64,000 bases of DNA from Vreelandella sp042466685 (GCF_042466685.1 NZ_CP170448.1:2976001-3040000), one strand, 5' to 3'. Numbered from the stretch's first letter, positions 24,468 to 33,040 are shown. A program made the numbers and translations. The notes: generated by a model not told the origin, from the sequence alone.

Positions 24468-24818
24468 CTAGGCGTTATCGCCACCTTCCGCCGCACCCGC
24501 TCGCTCGGCAGCGGCTTTTACCAGCTTTTCCAGTTCGCCGTTTTGGTGCATCTCAACCACGATATCGCAACCACCTACCAGCTCGCCTTCAACCCACAAC
24601 TGCGGGAAGGTCGGCCAATTGGCAATCTTGGGCAGCTCGGCGCGAATATCCGGGTTATCCAGGACGTTAACGAAGGCAAAACGCTCACCACAGCTCATCA
24701 GCGCTTGAACAGTTTGGGCAGAAAACCCGCACTGAGGCAGCTGGGGCGACCCTTTCATGTAAATCAGGATCGGATTTTCGCTAATTTGACGCTGAATGTT
24801 TTCGGCAGTCGTGCTCAT
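24468..24818 (-). CDS. grxD: Monothiol glutaredoxin Grx4 type
   Basis: A 116-residue monothiol glutaredoxin with the CGFS active site in KGSPQLPQCGFSAQ and the glutathione-binding residues of FPQLWVEGELVGGCDI. Such proteins carry [2Fe-2S] clusters, often with BolA. The ATG at 24816-24818 has GAGGAG upstream, giving MSTTAENIQRQI. It is transcribed toward dnaX, 160 bases away. Confidence 0.93.
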   Translation of the reverse strand: MSTTAENIQRQISENPILIYMKGSPQLPQCGFSAQTVQALMSCGERFAFVNVLDNPDIRAELPKIANWPTFPQLWVEGELVGGCDIVVEMHQNGELEKLVKAAAERAGAAEGGDNA

Positions 24819-24916
24819 ACTATTCTCCTCGCTTATCAATGACCGATGCCCTCTCACTCATCATCTACCTGGCTTGGCACTGAACCTGATTCTAGAACCT
24901 GGCTCTTGTAATGGGT

Positions 24917-24958
24917 ACTTGAGAACTTGCACTTAAGAACTCGCATTTAAGAAATAGT
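24917..24958. repeat. Degenerate 14-bp tandem repeat, three copies
   Basis: Units are ACTTGAGAACTTGC, ACTTAAGAACTCGC and ATTTAAGAAATAGT. They lie in the roughly 270-base divergent space between grxD and argF, where I see no gene. Confidence 0.75.
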
Positions 24959-25090
24959 ACGCAAGACAAGAGTAGTACCTGAGTAGAGCGCTCGGCTTTA
25001 ACGTGTAAAGGCCATTCTACGCATGCCGTCCGCGTTGCGCATCCCCTGCGGCATCGCTAGGATAGTGTTTTTGCGCGGAGAGAAGCCCTT

Positions 25091-26011
25091 ATGGCGACAC
25101 GCCATTTCCTGACCCTGCTGGATTTGACCCCGGATGAGCTTGATTATTTGATCCAACGCGCCATTACGATCAAAACCAATCTAAAAGCCCAAGGCCCTGT
25201 TTATACGCCACTACCCAACCGCACCCTGGCGATGATCTTTGAAAAATCGTCTACCCGTACACGGGTTTCATTCGAAACGGGCATGGCACAGTTTGGCGGT
25301 CACGCACTTTTTCTCTCCCCCCGTGATACGCAGCTAGGTCGAGGCGAGCCGATCGAAGACACCGCTCGGGTGTTGTCCGAAATGGTCGATGCGGTCATGA
25401 TCCGCACCTTCTCACACGCTGGGCTGGAAGCTTACGCCAGCGCCAGCAGCGTACCGGTAATCAACGCATTGAGCGATGACTACCACCCCTGTCAGCTACT
25501 GGCCGACGTAATGACCTGGACCGAGCTTCGCGGTAGCGTCAAGGGGCGCACAGCGGTGTGGATCGGTGATGGTAACAATATGTGCCACTCCTGGATCAAT
25601 GCCGCCCGTCAGTTCGATTTTCATCTGCGCATCTGCTGCCCGAAAGGCTACGAACCCCGTGCAGACATTATGGCGGCCGCTGGAGATAAAGTGACGCTGC
25701 TGCACGACCCCCAGGAAGCAGTCAAGCAGGTTGACCTGATCACCACCGACGTTTGGGCATCAATGGGCCAGGAGGAAGAGCAGGCAAAACGTGAAGCCGA
25801 TTTCGCAGGCTTCCAAGTGACCGAAGCGATGCTGGATAAGGCCAACCAAGACGTACTCTTCTTGCACTGCCTACCCGCCCATCGCGGCGAAGAGATTAGC
25901 CACACGCTGCTCGAAGACCCCCGGGCCGTAGTGTGGCAGGAAGCGGGCAATCGCCTGCATGCACAAAAAGCACTGATTGAGTTTTTACTATTGGGAAAAA
26001 TCGCAGAGTAA
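25091..26011 (+). CDS. argF: Ornithine carbamoyltransferase
   Basis: A 306-residue enzyme making citrulline from ornithine and carbamoyl phosphate. Carbamoyl phosphate is held by STRTR (about 54-58) and HPCQLLAD (about 134). Ornithine binding and catalysis use FLHCLPAHRGEEI near residue 263. GGAGAG precedes the ATG. It is anabolic by context, with no arcA or arcC nearby. It ends at a strong terminator and is monocistronic. I saw no convincing ArgR box. Confidence 0.95.
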   Translation: MATRHFLTLLDLTPDELDYLIQRAITIKTNLKAQGPVYTPLPNRTLAMIFEKSSTRTRVSFETGMAQFGGHALFLSPRDTQLGRGEPIEDTARVLSEMVDAVMIRTFSHAGLEAYASASSVPVINALSDDYHPCQLLADVMTWTELRGSVKGRTAVWIGDGNNMCHSWINAARQFDFHLRICCPKGYEPRADIMAAAGDKVTLLHDPQEAVKQVDLITTDVWASMGQEEEQAKREADFAGFQVTEAMLDKANQDVLFLHCLPAHRGEEISHTLLEDPRAVVWQEAGNRLHAQKALIEFLLLGKIAE

Positions 26012-26031
26012 TAGTCAGCTTTTAAGGTCGA

Positions 26032-26063
26032 AAAAAAGCCTCGTTGTTAAACGAGGCTTTTTT
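26032..26063. terminator. Bidirectional intrinsic terminator between argF and tRNA-Ala
   Basis: AAAGCCTCGTT pairs with AACGAGGCTTT around a short loop, flanked by A's on one side and T's on the other. It can stop both argF (plus) and the tRNA-Ala transcript (minus). Confidence 0.92.
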
Positions 26064-26088
26064 CTGCAATTTTGGTAAAGCAAAATAG

Positions 26089-26164
26089 TGGTGGAGCCTA
26101 GCGGGATCGAACCGCTGACCTCAACACTGCCAGTGTTGCGCTCTCCCAGCTGAGCTAAGGCCCC
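26089..26164 (-). tRNA. tRNA-Ala (anticodon GGC)
   Basis: The 76-base minus-strand gene begins GGGGCCTTAGCTCAGC. It has the anticodon loop CTGGCAG in the stem CAACA/TGTTG, the T-arm GGTTCGATCC, and an encoded CCA end. The acceptor stem contains the G3-U70 pair that defines alanine tRNAs. Confidence 0.98.
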
Positions 26165-26168
26165 ACAC

Positions 26169-26186
26169 GCTGTCTTGCCGACAGCG
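26169..26186 (-). promoter_or_regulatory. Leader hairpin just upstream of tRNA-Ala
   Basis: CGCTGTC and GACAGCG form a perfect 7-bp stem four bases before the tRNA 5' end. It may guide processing of the precursor. Confidence 0.5.
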
Positions 26187-26192
26187 AGGCGG

Positions 26193-26221
26193 ATACTACG
26201 ATGAACATTTATCTCGGTCAA
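26193..26221 (-). promoter_or_regulatory. Sigma70-type promoter of tRNA-Ala
   Basis: On the minus strand TTGACC (26216-26221) and TAGTAT (26193-26198) are separated by exactly 17 bases. A GC-rich discriminator follows, as expected of stable-RNA genes. The tRNA begins about 29 bases downstream. Confidence 0.75.
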
Positions 26222-26272
26222 GTTTTTGCCTCAACCGCGGCCAACTAATTCTCCTTTGTCGCAAGCTGTGGC

Positions 26273-26288
26273 ACTCTATGCATAGAGT
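26273..26288. promoter_or_regulatory. Perfect 16-bp palindrome upstream of gacA
   Basis: ACTCTATGCATAGAGT lies 50 bases before the gacA start, between gacA and the divergent tRNA-Ala promoter. Its symmetry and position suggest an operator. The binding protein is unknown. Confidence 0.5.
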
Positions 26289-26337
26289 ACAAGGCCAACG
26301 CCTGAGCCCATGATGTTTCCATGCAGGAGCCTGTCCA

Positions 26338-26988
26338 TTGATCACTGTACTTATAGCCGATGATCACCACCTAGTAAGAACGAGCATTGCTCACCTGCTA
26401 AACGAAGAGTGTGACATTAAAATTGTGGGCGAAGTTGACGATGGCGAAAGTGCCGTAACACAGTGTCGCCACTTAAAGCCTGACATTGTGCTAATGGACA
26501 TTCGCATGCCGGGCATCGGCGGGCTTGAAGCCACTCGACGCATTAACCGCAGCATGAAAGACGCCAAGGTTCTGATTTTGACCGCGCATATGGAGGACAG
26601 CGTACTGCGCCGCATGCTTGAAGCTGGCGCATCAGGCTTTTTGAGCAAAGGCGCCGATGCCACAGAAATGACCGACGCTATCCGTCAGGTCTTCCATGGC
26701 CGGCGCTATGTCAGTCAAGAAATTGCTCAGCGCCTGGCCATGTCACACTTTACCGATGAGGATAATCCGTTTAGCCACCTCTCTCACCGAGAGCTACAGA
26801 TTGCCCTTATGATCGTGAACTGCCAGCGTGTACAAGATATCTCTGACCGCCTGCATTTAAGCCCTAAAACGGTAAACACCTATCGCTATCGACTCTTTGA
26901 TAAACTACCAGTAGCCACCGACGTTGAGCTTACCCACTTGGCGCTCCGTCATGGGCTGGTCGAGGGGTTTGACGCTACCCAGATATAA
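26338..26988 (+). CDS. gacA: GacA/UvrY-family response regulator
   Basis: A 216-residue NarL/FixJ-type regulator. The receiver has acidic residues DD at 8-9 and phospho-acceptor Asp54 in VLMDIRMPG. The C-terminal LuxR-type helix-turn-helix includes LSHREL and HLSPKTVNTYRYRL. The start is TTG, as gacA commonly has, with AGGAG eight bases upstream. Partners would be a GacS/BarA kinase, not in view, and small RNAs that titrate CsrA. The order gacA-uvrC-pgsA is the classic gammaproteobacterial arrangement; uvrC starts 41 bases later. Confidence 0.93.
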   Translation: MITVLIADDHHLVRTSIAHLLNEECDIKIVGEVDDGESAVTQCRHLKPDIVLMDIRMPGIGGLEATRRINRSMKDAKVLILTAHMEDSVLRRMLEAGASGFLSKGADATEMTDAIRQVFHGRRYVSQEIAQRLAMSHFTDEDNPFSHLSHRELQIALMIVNCQRVQDISDRLHLSPKTVNTYRYRLFDKLPVATDVELTHLALRHGLVEGFDATQI

Positions 26989-27029
26989 CCCCACCATCCC
27001 CTGCTGTTATCGGGTACCGACACGCTGAT

Positions 27030-28844
27030 ATGACCTTTGATTCAAAACAGTTCTTGAGCTCGGTAAGCTCCTCGCCAGGGGTTTACCGGATGCTTGATGA
27101 GCAAAGTAATACCCTCTATGTAGGCAAAGCCAAGCGCTTAAAAGCGCGCCTTGCCAGCTATTTTCGTGGCCAGTTGAATACCAAGACCCAGGCCATGGTG
27201 GGGCGCATCGCCGATATTCAAGTCACCGTCACCCGCACGGAGACTGAGGCCCTGCTGCTCGAACAGACGCTGATCAAACAACTGCGTCCGCCCTATAATA
27301 TTCTGCTCCGTGACGATAAGTCTTATCCGTTTGTCTTTGTCACTGATCGCCACCCTTACCCGGCACTGGAGTATAAACGTGCCCGGCAACGCAGCGACGA
27401 TGGTCGCTATCTCGGCCCCTACCCCAGCAGCGGCGCCGTGCGTGAAAGCTTAGCGCTGATGCAGAAGATATTTCGTATTCGCAACTGCGAAGATAGTGTC
27501 TTTGCCCACCGCTCGCGGCCCTGTTTGCAGTATCAGATACAGCGCTGCAGCGCCCCTTGTGTCGACTACATTTCCGCCGAAGACTACCGCCGCGACCTCG
27601 AGCACGCCGTGATGTGCCTGGAGGGCAAAAGTGAAAGTGTGACTCAGGAATTGATGGAGGCGATGGAGGCGGCCAGCCGGGCACTCAATTTTGAGGAGGC
27701 TGCCCGCCTGCGTGATCAAGTGCAGCAACTGCGCCAACTCCAGCAACGCCAGTTTGTCGATACCGGTGGCGGGGATGCAGATATTTTCGCCCTCGCCCAG
27801 CGCCCTGGAGCGCTTGGCGTTTCTGTGCTGAGTGTCCGTGATGGTCGCCTGTTGGGGGCCCGTCACCACACCCCGAAGAACGATCTAGACCTACCGCTTG
27901 AAACGCTGCTCACCGAAGTGGTTAGCCAATACTATTTTGGTCAACCACATAATGTCCCCAGCGAAGTGATTACCAGCCACCCGCTGGATGACAGCGAACT
28001 TATCGCCGAAGCGCTGACCCAGCAGGCGGGCAAGCGCATTCGTGTTACCAGCCAAGTGCGCGGCCACCGCGCTCAGTGGCAGCAACTCGCCATTACCAAT
28101 GCCGAGCAGCAGTTGGCTTCCCAACTGGCCAATCAAACCCAGCTCACTCAGCGTTTTACTGCCCTGCAGAAAGCGCTGGGCTTAGCAGAAACACCCCAGC
28201 GTTTGGAGTGTTTCGATATTAGCCATAGCCACGGCGAGGCAACCGTGGCTTCCTGCGTGGTGTTTGATCATCAAGGCCCGCGTAAAAGCGACTACCGCCA
28301 TTTCCGTATTGAAGGGGTGGCCGCCGGTGATGACTACGCTGCCATGCAACAGGCCCTGACACGGCGTCTTAAGCGGGTAAAAAGCGGAGAAGCAGTTGCT
28401 CCGGACATTTTGATTGTCGACGGCGGCAAGGGCCAGCTCAACATGGCTCGGGAAGTGTTTAAAGAACTTGATATCAGTAACATCATGCTATTGGGCGTCG
28501 CCAAGGGCACTACGCGCAAAGCGGGGCTTGAAAGCCTGTTTGTGGAAACCGCTGACAACCCGCTCGACCTGGATCCGGCTTCCCCTGCATTACATTTGAT
28601 CCAGCATATTCGCGATGAGTCGCACCGGTTTGCGATTGCTGGACATCGGGCTCAGCGCGATAAAGCGCGACGCACTTCGACCCTGCAGGATATTCCTGGC
28701 ATTGGCCCTAAACGCAGACGGGAGCTACTGCGTTTTTTTGGCGGCCTGCAGGGGGTACAAAAGGCCAGCCGCGACGAACTTGCCCGTGTACCCGGCATTA
28801 ATGCGTCGCTAGCCGAGAGTATTTACCGAGCACTCAACGGATAA
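27030..28844 (+). CDS. uvrC: Excinuclease ABC subunit C
   Basis: A 604-residue nucleotide excision repair nuclease. It has the N-terminal GIY-YIG domain (GVYRMLDEQSNTLYVGKAKR), a UVR motif near residue 205-240 (LNFEEAARLRDQVQQL), the RNase H-like domain (FDISHSHGE, VDGGKGQLN) and C-terminal helix-hairpin-helix repeats (IPGIGPKRRREL, VPGINASLAE). It makes both incisions around UvrB-bound lesions. It lies in the gacA-uvrC-pgsA operon. Confidence 0.97.
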   Translation: MTFDSKQFLSSVSSSPGVYRMLDEQSNTLYVGKAKRLKARLASYFRGQLNTKTQAMVGRIADIQVTVTRTETEALLLEQTLIKQLRPPYNILLRDDKSYPFVFVTDRHPYPALEYKRARQRSDDGRYLGPYPSSGAVRESLALMQKIFRIRNCEDSVFAHRSRPCLQYQIQRCSAPCVDYISAEDYRRDLEHAVMCLEGKSESVTQELMEAMEAASRALNFEEAARLRDQVQQLRQLQQRQFVDTGGGDADIFALAQRPGALGVSVLSVRDGRLLGARHHTPKNDLDLPLETLLTEVVSQYYFGQPHNVPSEVITSHPLDDSELIAEALTQQAGKRIRVTSQVRGHRAQWQQLAITNAEQQLASQLANQTQLTQRFTALQKALGLAETPQRLECFDISHSHGEATVASCVVFDHQGPRKSDYRHFRIEGVAAGDDYAAMQQALTRRLKRVKSGEAVAPDILIVDGGKGQLNMAREVFKELDISNIMLLGVAKGTTRKAGLESLFVETADNPLDLDPASPALHLIQHIRDESHRFAIAGHRAQRDKARRTSTLQDIPGIGPKRRRELLRFFGGLQGVQKASRDELARVPGINASLAESIYRALNG

Positions 28845-28940
28845 ACGCCCGTTTGGCATGGATGCCATCGGCCAAGGGGGATAGAATGAGCCCCAGACAC
28901 TTCGAATCCTCTGATTTCCCGGCAAGGATCGCACCCTGCG

Positions 28941-29489
28941 ATGAATATACCCAACATACTGACACTGGCGAGAATCGCCTTTATTCCGCTGCTAGTGGTG
29001 CTGTTTTATCTACCCTTCAGTTGGAGCATGCCCGTGGCGGCTGGCCTATTTGGCCTGGCCTCCATTACCGACTGGCTGGATGGCTATTTAGCGCGCCGCT
29101 GGAATCAGTCAACGCCCTTTGGCGCTTTTTTAGACCCCGTAGCCGACAAACTCATGGTGGTGGTGGCGCTAGCGCTACTGATCGAGCGCTATGACACCCT
29201 GGTGCTAACACTTCCCGCGTTGGTCATCATTGGCCGTGAAATTGTTATTTCAGCACTTCGTGAGTGGATGGCTGAAATGGGCAAACGCGGCATGGTGGCA
29301 GTTTCCTGGGTGGGCAAACTTAAAACGACCCTGCAGATGGCGTCGCTACTGATCCTGCTAGCGCTCCCTCCGACACACGAATTTGCCCTGCTTGGCGTTG
29401 TAGTACTGTATACCGCCGCGATTCTAACGTTGTGGTCGATGATTCAGTACCTGAAAGCGGCTTGGCCACATCTTAGCCGCTCCATGTAA
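28941..29489 (+). CDS. pgsA: CDP-diacylglycerol--glycerol-3-phosphate 3-phosphatidyltransferase
   Basis: A 182-residue inner-membrane enzyme making phosphatidylglycerol phosphate. The CDP-alcohol phosphotransferase motif D-x2-D-G-x2-A-R-x8-G-x3-D-x3-D is complete in DWLDGYLARRW and FGAFLDPVADK. Four to five hydrophobic helices are visible. AAGGA stands somewhat far (about 13 bases) upstream. It ends the gacA-uvrC-pgsA group. A consensus tRNA promoter follows. Confidence 0.96.
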   Translation: MNIPNILTLARIAFIPLLVVLFYLPFSWSMPVAAGLFGLASITDWLDGYLARRWNQSTPFGAFLDPVADKLMVVVALALLIERYDTLVLTLPALVIIGREIVISALREWMAEMGKRGMVAVSWVGKLKTTLQMASLLILLALPPTHEFALLGVVVLYTAAILTLWSMIQYLKAAWPHLSRSM

Positions 29490-29530
29490 TCTGCTGATAA
29501 CTCAATAAGAAAGGGTATATAATTCATTCA

Positions 29531-29558
29531 TTGACAACTCGGCGGCGATCCGTATAAT
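29531..29558 (+). promoter_or_regulatory. Consensus sigma70 promoter for the tRNA cluster
   Basis: TTGACA (29531-29536) and TATAAT (29553-29558) both match the consensus exactly, with a 16-base spacer. A GC-rich discriminator follows, and tRNA-Gly begins about 15 bases later. It would drive tRNA-Gly, tRNA-Cys and probably tRNA-Leu. Confidence 0.88.
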
Positions 29559-29573
29559 TCGCCCTCGAGTCGA

Positions 29574-29648
29574 GCGGGAATAGCTCAGTGGTAGAGCATC
29601 GCCTTGCCAAGGCGAGGGTCGGGAGTTCGAATCTCCTTTCCCGCTCCA
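29574..29648 (+). tRNA. tRNA-Gly (anticodon GCC)
   Basis: It begins GCGGGAATAGCTCAGTGG. The anticodon loop TTGCCAA sits in the stem CGCC/GGCG, and the T-arm is GGGAGTTCGAATCTCC. The acceptor end TTCCCGC-T-CCA is encoded. First of three tRNAs. Confidence 0.98.
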
Positions 29649-29660
29649 ATAGACTCTTGA

Positions 29661-29734
29661 GGCTGGATGGCAGAGTGGTTATGCAGCGGACTGCAACTCC
29701 GTGTACGCCGGTTCGATTCCGACTCCAGCCTCCA
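29661..29734 (+). tRNA. tRNA-Cys (anticodon GCA)
   Basis: It begins GGCTGGATGGCAGAGTGG. The anticodon loop is CTGCAAC, the T-arm CCGGTTCGATTCCG, and it ends AGCC-T-CCA. It starts 12 bases after tRNA-Gly. Confidence 0.98.
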
Positions 29735-29799
29735 TCTTTGTGTAGCAGTGATGTTTTAAGTAGTACAAAACAGCATTGCGGTGTGACGTGTAATGTATA

Positions 29800-29886
29800 G
29801 CCCGGATGGCGAAATCGGTAGACGCAAGAGACTTAAAATCTCTCGGGGGCAACCCCGTGCCGGTTCAAGTCCGGCTCCGGGCACCA
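29800..29886 (+). tRNA. tRNA-Leu (anticodon TAA)
   Basis: An 87-base class II tRNA beginning GCCCGGATGGCGAAATCGG. The anticodon loop contains TTAAA with anticodon TAA. The long variable arm is CGGGGGCAACCCCG, and it ends CCGGGC-A-CCA. Confidence 0.98.
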
Positions 29887-30182
29887 TCATCAATACTCAC
29901 TCCCCTCCCGCCTTCTCCCCTCTTTAGTTATTGTCCTTCATTTTTCTACGCTGGGCTCTCTCTACACCCTCTTTTCCAGCACTACAAGTGCGCTCGATTG
30001 CTACGCATTGCTAACCCCAAAACATTGCCAAAGCAGTGCCGAAATATCGCTAAACGCTAGTCGCCACGCTATTATGCCTGCCTTCTAATGATTTGCGCGC
30101 CCGGCGAAGCTAGCGACGCTTAGGGGGTTGTACTATTTTGGCCAGTATTGAGTTTGGTCACCATCGAGAGGGAGCGGACACT
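29887..30182 (+). other. Gene-free spacer with a C/T-rich, G-poor tract
   Basis: No gene is seen between tRNA-Leu and nadB. About the first 90 bases are strongly pyrimidine-rich and poor in G on the plus strand (for example CTCCCCTCCCGCCTTCTCCC). There is no hairpin with a T-run after the tRNA. Such C-rich, G-poor RNA could be a Rho loading site ending the tRNA transcript; that is inference. The nadB Shine-Dalgarno GAGGGAG is at the end of the interval. Confidence 0.45.
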
Positions 30183-31784
30183 ATGAGCACGCCAGCATCC
30201 GATGTACTTATCATTGGCGGCGGTGTCGCTGGGTTAACCCTTGCCTTGGAAGTGGCTGATCACAAGTCAGTGACATTGGTGCGCCCCGCTCAAGACGACC
30301 AAGGAGCCAGTCGCTGGGCTCAAGGCGGCATTGCCGCCGTGCTCTCACCGGATGACGACCTGGAAGCGCATATCAACGACACACTGGTGGCAGGCGATGG
30401 TTTATGTGATATTGAGGCGGTTCGCTTTACCGTTACCCATGGGCCCGCTGCTATTCAGTGGCTGATTGATAAAGGCGTTCCCTTTACCCCCGAGACCGAC
30501 CCTGCCGCGCGCTATCCGTACCATCTAACTCGCGAAGGCGGCCATAACGCTCGGCGAATTATCCATGCGGATGATGCCACCGGTCGCGCCGTGGTGGATA
30601 CGCTTGTAGACAAAGTGGCGCAGCATCCCAATATCGCCCAACGCAATGATTTAACCGTCGTTGGCCTGCTACAGGATACTCAAGGTGCCTGCTGCGGCGC
30701 CTATGGCAGCGATGCTAACCACCAGTGGCACTCGCTCACTGCGTGCCACACCGTATTGGCCACTGGCGGCGCAAGCGGCCTTTACCGTCACACGACGACG
30801 CCCACCCCGAGCAGCGGCGAAGGCATGATGATGGCCGCAGAGCTGGGGGCGCGATTAATGAATCTCGAGTTTCAGCAGTTTCATCCCACCTGCCTCTTTG
30901 ACCCTGAAGGCCCGGCGTTTTTGATCAGTGAAGCGGTTCGCGGAGAGGGCGGACATTTGCTCAATGAAGCGTGGCAACGCTTTATGCTCGCGCAAGATAA
31001 GCGCGCCGAGCTGGCACCCCGCGACATCGTTGCCCGCGCCATTGACGCTGAGATACAGCGCGGCACCCTAGGGCATGTATGGCTGGATATTCGTCATTTA
31101 GGTGAAAAGGCGATCCACCACCACTTCCCCACTATTCTGGCCCACTGTGCATCTCGGGGCATTGATATCACCCGGCACGCTATTCCTGTCGTGCCCGCTG
31201 CCCACTATAGCTGCGGCGGTGTCGCCACCGACCTGCAAGGCGCCACCGACGTTGCCAATCTCTATGCCATCGGAGAAACAGCCTGCACGGGGCTGCACGG
31301 GGCCAATCGGATGGCAAGCAACTCACTGTTAGAGTGTTTGGTATTTGCCCGCAGCTGTGCGCAGACGCTGTTAGCCGATGAGAAGCAGCACGACCACCTA
31401 TTCAGCAATTGCGAATTTCATCCCCCGCCCCAGGCTACCGCCTTACCCAACGCAGTACTCAACGCTATTCGCCAACAAATGCGCACCACCATGAGCCAGC
31501 ATGTCTCGATTGTGCGCAACGCAGCCGGGCTGAGCACTGCTCTGGCGCAACTGAAGGCGCTGCTAAACCGCTTGGAAACGATTGAGGAAGCCCAAACGGC
31601 GCCGGAAGGAATACGACTACGCCAAACCTTAGCGCTAGCCATTCTGACAGTGATCGCCGCTCAGCAGCGACATGAGTCACGCGGACTGCACTACGCCACA
31701 GACTGGCCCAACCAAAAGTCCGCAGCCATCGCCTCTTCACTTTCCATAAACGATTTACCAGACGCGGCAAACCTAAAGCGCTAA
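30183..31784 (+). CDS. nadB: L-aspartate oxidase
   Basis: A 533-residue FAD enzyme that oxidises aspartate to iminoaspartate, the first step of NAD synthesis. It has the dinucleotide-binding GGGVAGLTLALEVAD, the succinate dehydrogenase-family motif SRWAQGGIAAVL, EFQQFHPTCLF, the catalytic HYSCGG region and MASNSLLECLVF. The ATG giving MSTPASD follows GAGGGAG; an upstream in-frame TTG is less likely. It overlaps ygfX tail-to-tail by four bases. The nadB/ygfX-sdhE arrangement is widespread in gammaproteobacteria. Confidence 0.95.
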   Translation: MSTPASDVLIIGGGVAGLTLALEVADHKSVTLVRPAQDDQGASRWAQGGIAAVLSPDDDLEAHINDTLVAGDGLCDIEAVRFTVTHGPAAIQWLIDKGVPFTPETDPAARYPYHLTREGGHNARRIIHADDATGRAVVDTLVDKVAQHPNIAQRNDLTVVGLLQDTQGACCGAYGSDANHQWHSLTACHTVLATGGASGLYRHTTTPTPSSGEGMMMAAELGARLMNLEFQQFHPTCLFDPEGPAFLISEAVRGEGGHLLNEAWQRFMLAQDKRAELAPRDIVARAIDAEIQRGTLGHVWLDIRHLGEKAIHHHFPTILAHCASRGIDITRHAIPVVPAAHYSCGGVATDLQGATDVANLYAIGETACTGLHGANRMASNSLLECLVFARSCAQTLLADEKQHDHLFSNCEFHPPPQATALPNAVLNAIRQQMRTTMSQHVSIVRNAAGLSTALAQLKALLNRLETIEEAQTAPEGIRLRQTLALAILTVIAAQQRHESRGLHYATDWPNQKSAAIASSLSINDLPDAANLKR

Positions 31785-32212
31785 CGACCAGGACGATGAA
31801 ACAAACGCCTTACCTCGCGCAGGCTCTGTTGAGGCGCACTATCAGGCCAGAGCCAAACCCGCTGCTTACCTACATAAAGCCCTATTAACCAGGGCCCTAA
31901 ATAGTCACAGTGGACTTGATTCTCATCACCCCACTCTTCACTTTGCTGCGCCAGGGCTCCCTCCGCTGACGGCGCCTCGCGCAGCCAGCGGCCTTGAACT
32001 TCAGGGATTGCCGATATCAGCGAGAGCGTGCCTTTAGACTGGCGCAGATAGCCATGCCATCCAAGGGCGGCGCCCAGCACGAACATCGCCATTGCCAATG
32101 ATCCGCCCCCTACCCAATAGCTCGTCACCACTATCCCTGCCCATAAACCAGATTGAGACAGTAGCCAATACTTAGAGGGTACGATAGGCAGAATTATCGG
32201 TGGTTTCAGCAT
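31781..32212 (-). CDS. ygfX: YgfX-like membrane protein (CptA family)
   Basis: A 143-residue protein identified mainly by position after sdhE. Two adjacent hydrophobic segments (about 22-55) are followed by a soluble domain with TLSLISAIPEVQGRWLRE, VWLWPDSAPQ and LREVRRLFHRP, in the same order as E. coli YgfX. YgfX (CptA) is described as partner or toxin opposite SdhE (CptB). The ATG at 32210-32212 lies 41 bases inside the sdhE 3' end, so expression must be coupled. Confidence 0.75.
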   Translation of the reverse strand: MLKPPIILPIVPSKYWLLSQSGLWAGIVVTSYWVGGGSLAMAMFVLGAALGWHGYLRQSKGTLSLISAIPEVQGRWLREAPSAEGALAQQSEEWGDENQVHCDYLGPWLIGLYVGKQRVWLWPDSAPQQSLREVRRLFHRPGR

Positions 32213-32465
32213 GTTCAACGATCATTTGTACAATACGCCGTTGGCTGGGCTCCTCAGGCCACTCGCGATGCATCAGCCACACAAACAGATCCTGATCCTC
32301 ACCCTCAATAAGTTGCTGGTAGGCCAGTTGATCCGCTTCGCTAAGCTGGTCAAAACGCTGTTCAAGAAACGGAATAAGCAGCAGATCAAGCTCCCACATG
32401 CCGCGTCGGGAGTGCCAGTAAAGCCGTTTGCGCAAAATGGCTGCTGGGGAATTATCGTCGTTCAA
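32172..32465 (-). CDS. sdhE: FAD assembly factor SdhE
   Basis: A 97-residue protein with the invariant RGMWELD motif of SdhE/CptB, which helps attach FAD covalently to succinate dehydrogenase and fumarate reductase. YWHSRRGMWELDLLLIPFLE and FVWLMHREWPEE are typical. The likely start is TTG at 32463-32465 with GGAG upstream; a longer form to 32534 lacks homology-like sequence. It overlaps ygfX. The flavoprotein nadB lies opposite. Confidence 0.9.
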   Translation of the reverse strand: MNDDNSPAAILRKRLYWHSRRGMWELDLLLIPFLEQRFDQLSEADQLAYQQLIEGEDQDLFVWLMHREWPEEPSQRRIVQMIVEHAETTDNSAYRTL

Positions 32466-32567
32466 CGTCAGCCGCTCCGATCTAAGAAATGAGCAGCCAG
32501 TATACCTAAGCTGCGGGGTCGCGCCAGCGCCCACCTTCGCCTATGCTGTTAATGAGTCTAGAACCTT

Positions 32568-32613
32568 GTTTTATCTGAATTGTTTTATACTGAATTGCGC
32601 AGTATGCTGAATT
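32568..32613. repeat. Degenerate direct repeats upstream of ihfB
   Basis: Three consecutive segments end in the same string: GTTTTATCTGAATT, GTTTTATACTGAATT and GCGCAGTATGCTGAATT (periods 14, 15, 17). They lie about 60-100 bases before the ihfB start, where its promoter should be. Confidence 0.6.
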
Positions 32614-32671
32614 TGATGTTAGCGAGGTCGAGAGCGCGTCACGGCCTTCAATGTTCGCAGGGAGCCAACCG

Positions 32672-32968
32672 ATGACTAAATCTGAATTAATCGAACAAAT
32701 TGCGATGCGTCAGCCGGAGTTATCCGCCAAAGATGTTGAAACGGCGGTGCGTATTATCCTGGACGACATGACGGATTCTCTTTCTAGCGGTGGTCGCGTT
32801 GAGATCCGTGGTTTCGGCAGTTTTTCACTGCACTACCGGGAGCCGCGGGTAGGGCGCAATCCAAAAACAGGCGAAGCAGTTGATCTGGAAGGCAAGTATG
32901 TGCCGCACTTTAAGCCTGGCAAGGAGCTGCGCGAGCAGGTAGACGCTAGTCGGGCGCTCGGCTACTAA
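32672..32968 (+). CDS. ihfB: Integration host factor subunit beta
   Basis: A 98-residue HU/IHF-family DNA-bending protein. The start MTKSELIEQIA follows AGGGAG. The arm region has GRVEIRGFGSFSLHYREPR and GRNPKTGEAV. The sequence is IHF beta rather than HU by its E-I-R-G-F-G-S-F-S-L-H and long C-terminal helix. It precedes lapA-lapB as in many gammaproteobacteria. Confidence 0.95.
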   Translation: MTKSELIEQIAMRQPELSAKDVETAVRIILDDMTDSLSSGGRVEIRGFGSFSLHYREPRVGRNPKTGEAVDLEGKYVPHFKPGKELREQVDASRALGY

Positions 32969-33040
32969 ACGTGGGATGACGTCGGCGCTAGAGTCGTACA
33001 CAATAGCGCTACCGTGAATGTCACAGACTAGGGAACTCAA

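Noticed and set aside
31781..32465. A novel toxin-antitoxin pair
   Set aside because: The pair is the known sdhE-ygfX (cptB-cptA) arrangement next to nadB. SdhE's main established role is flavinylation.
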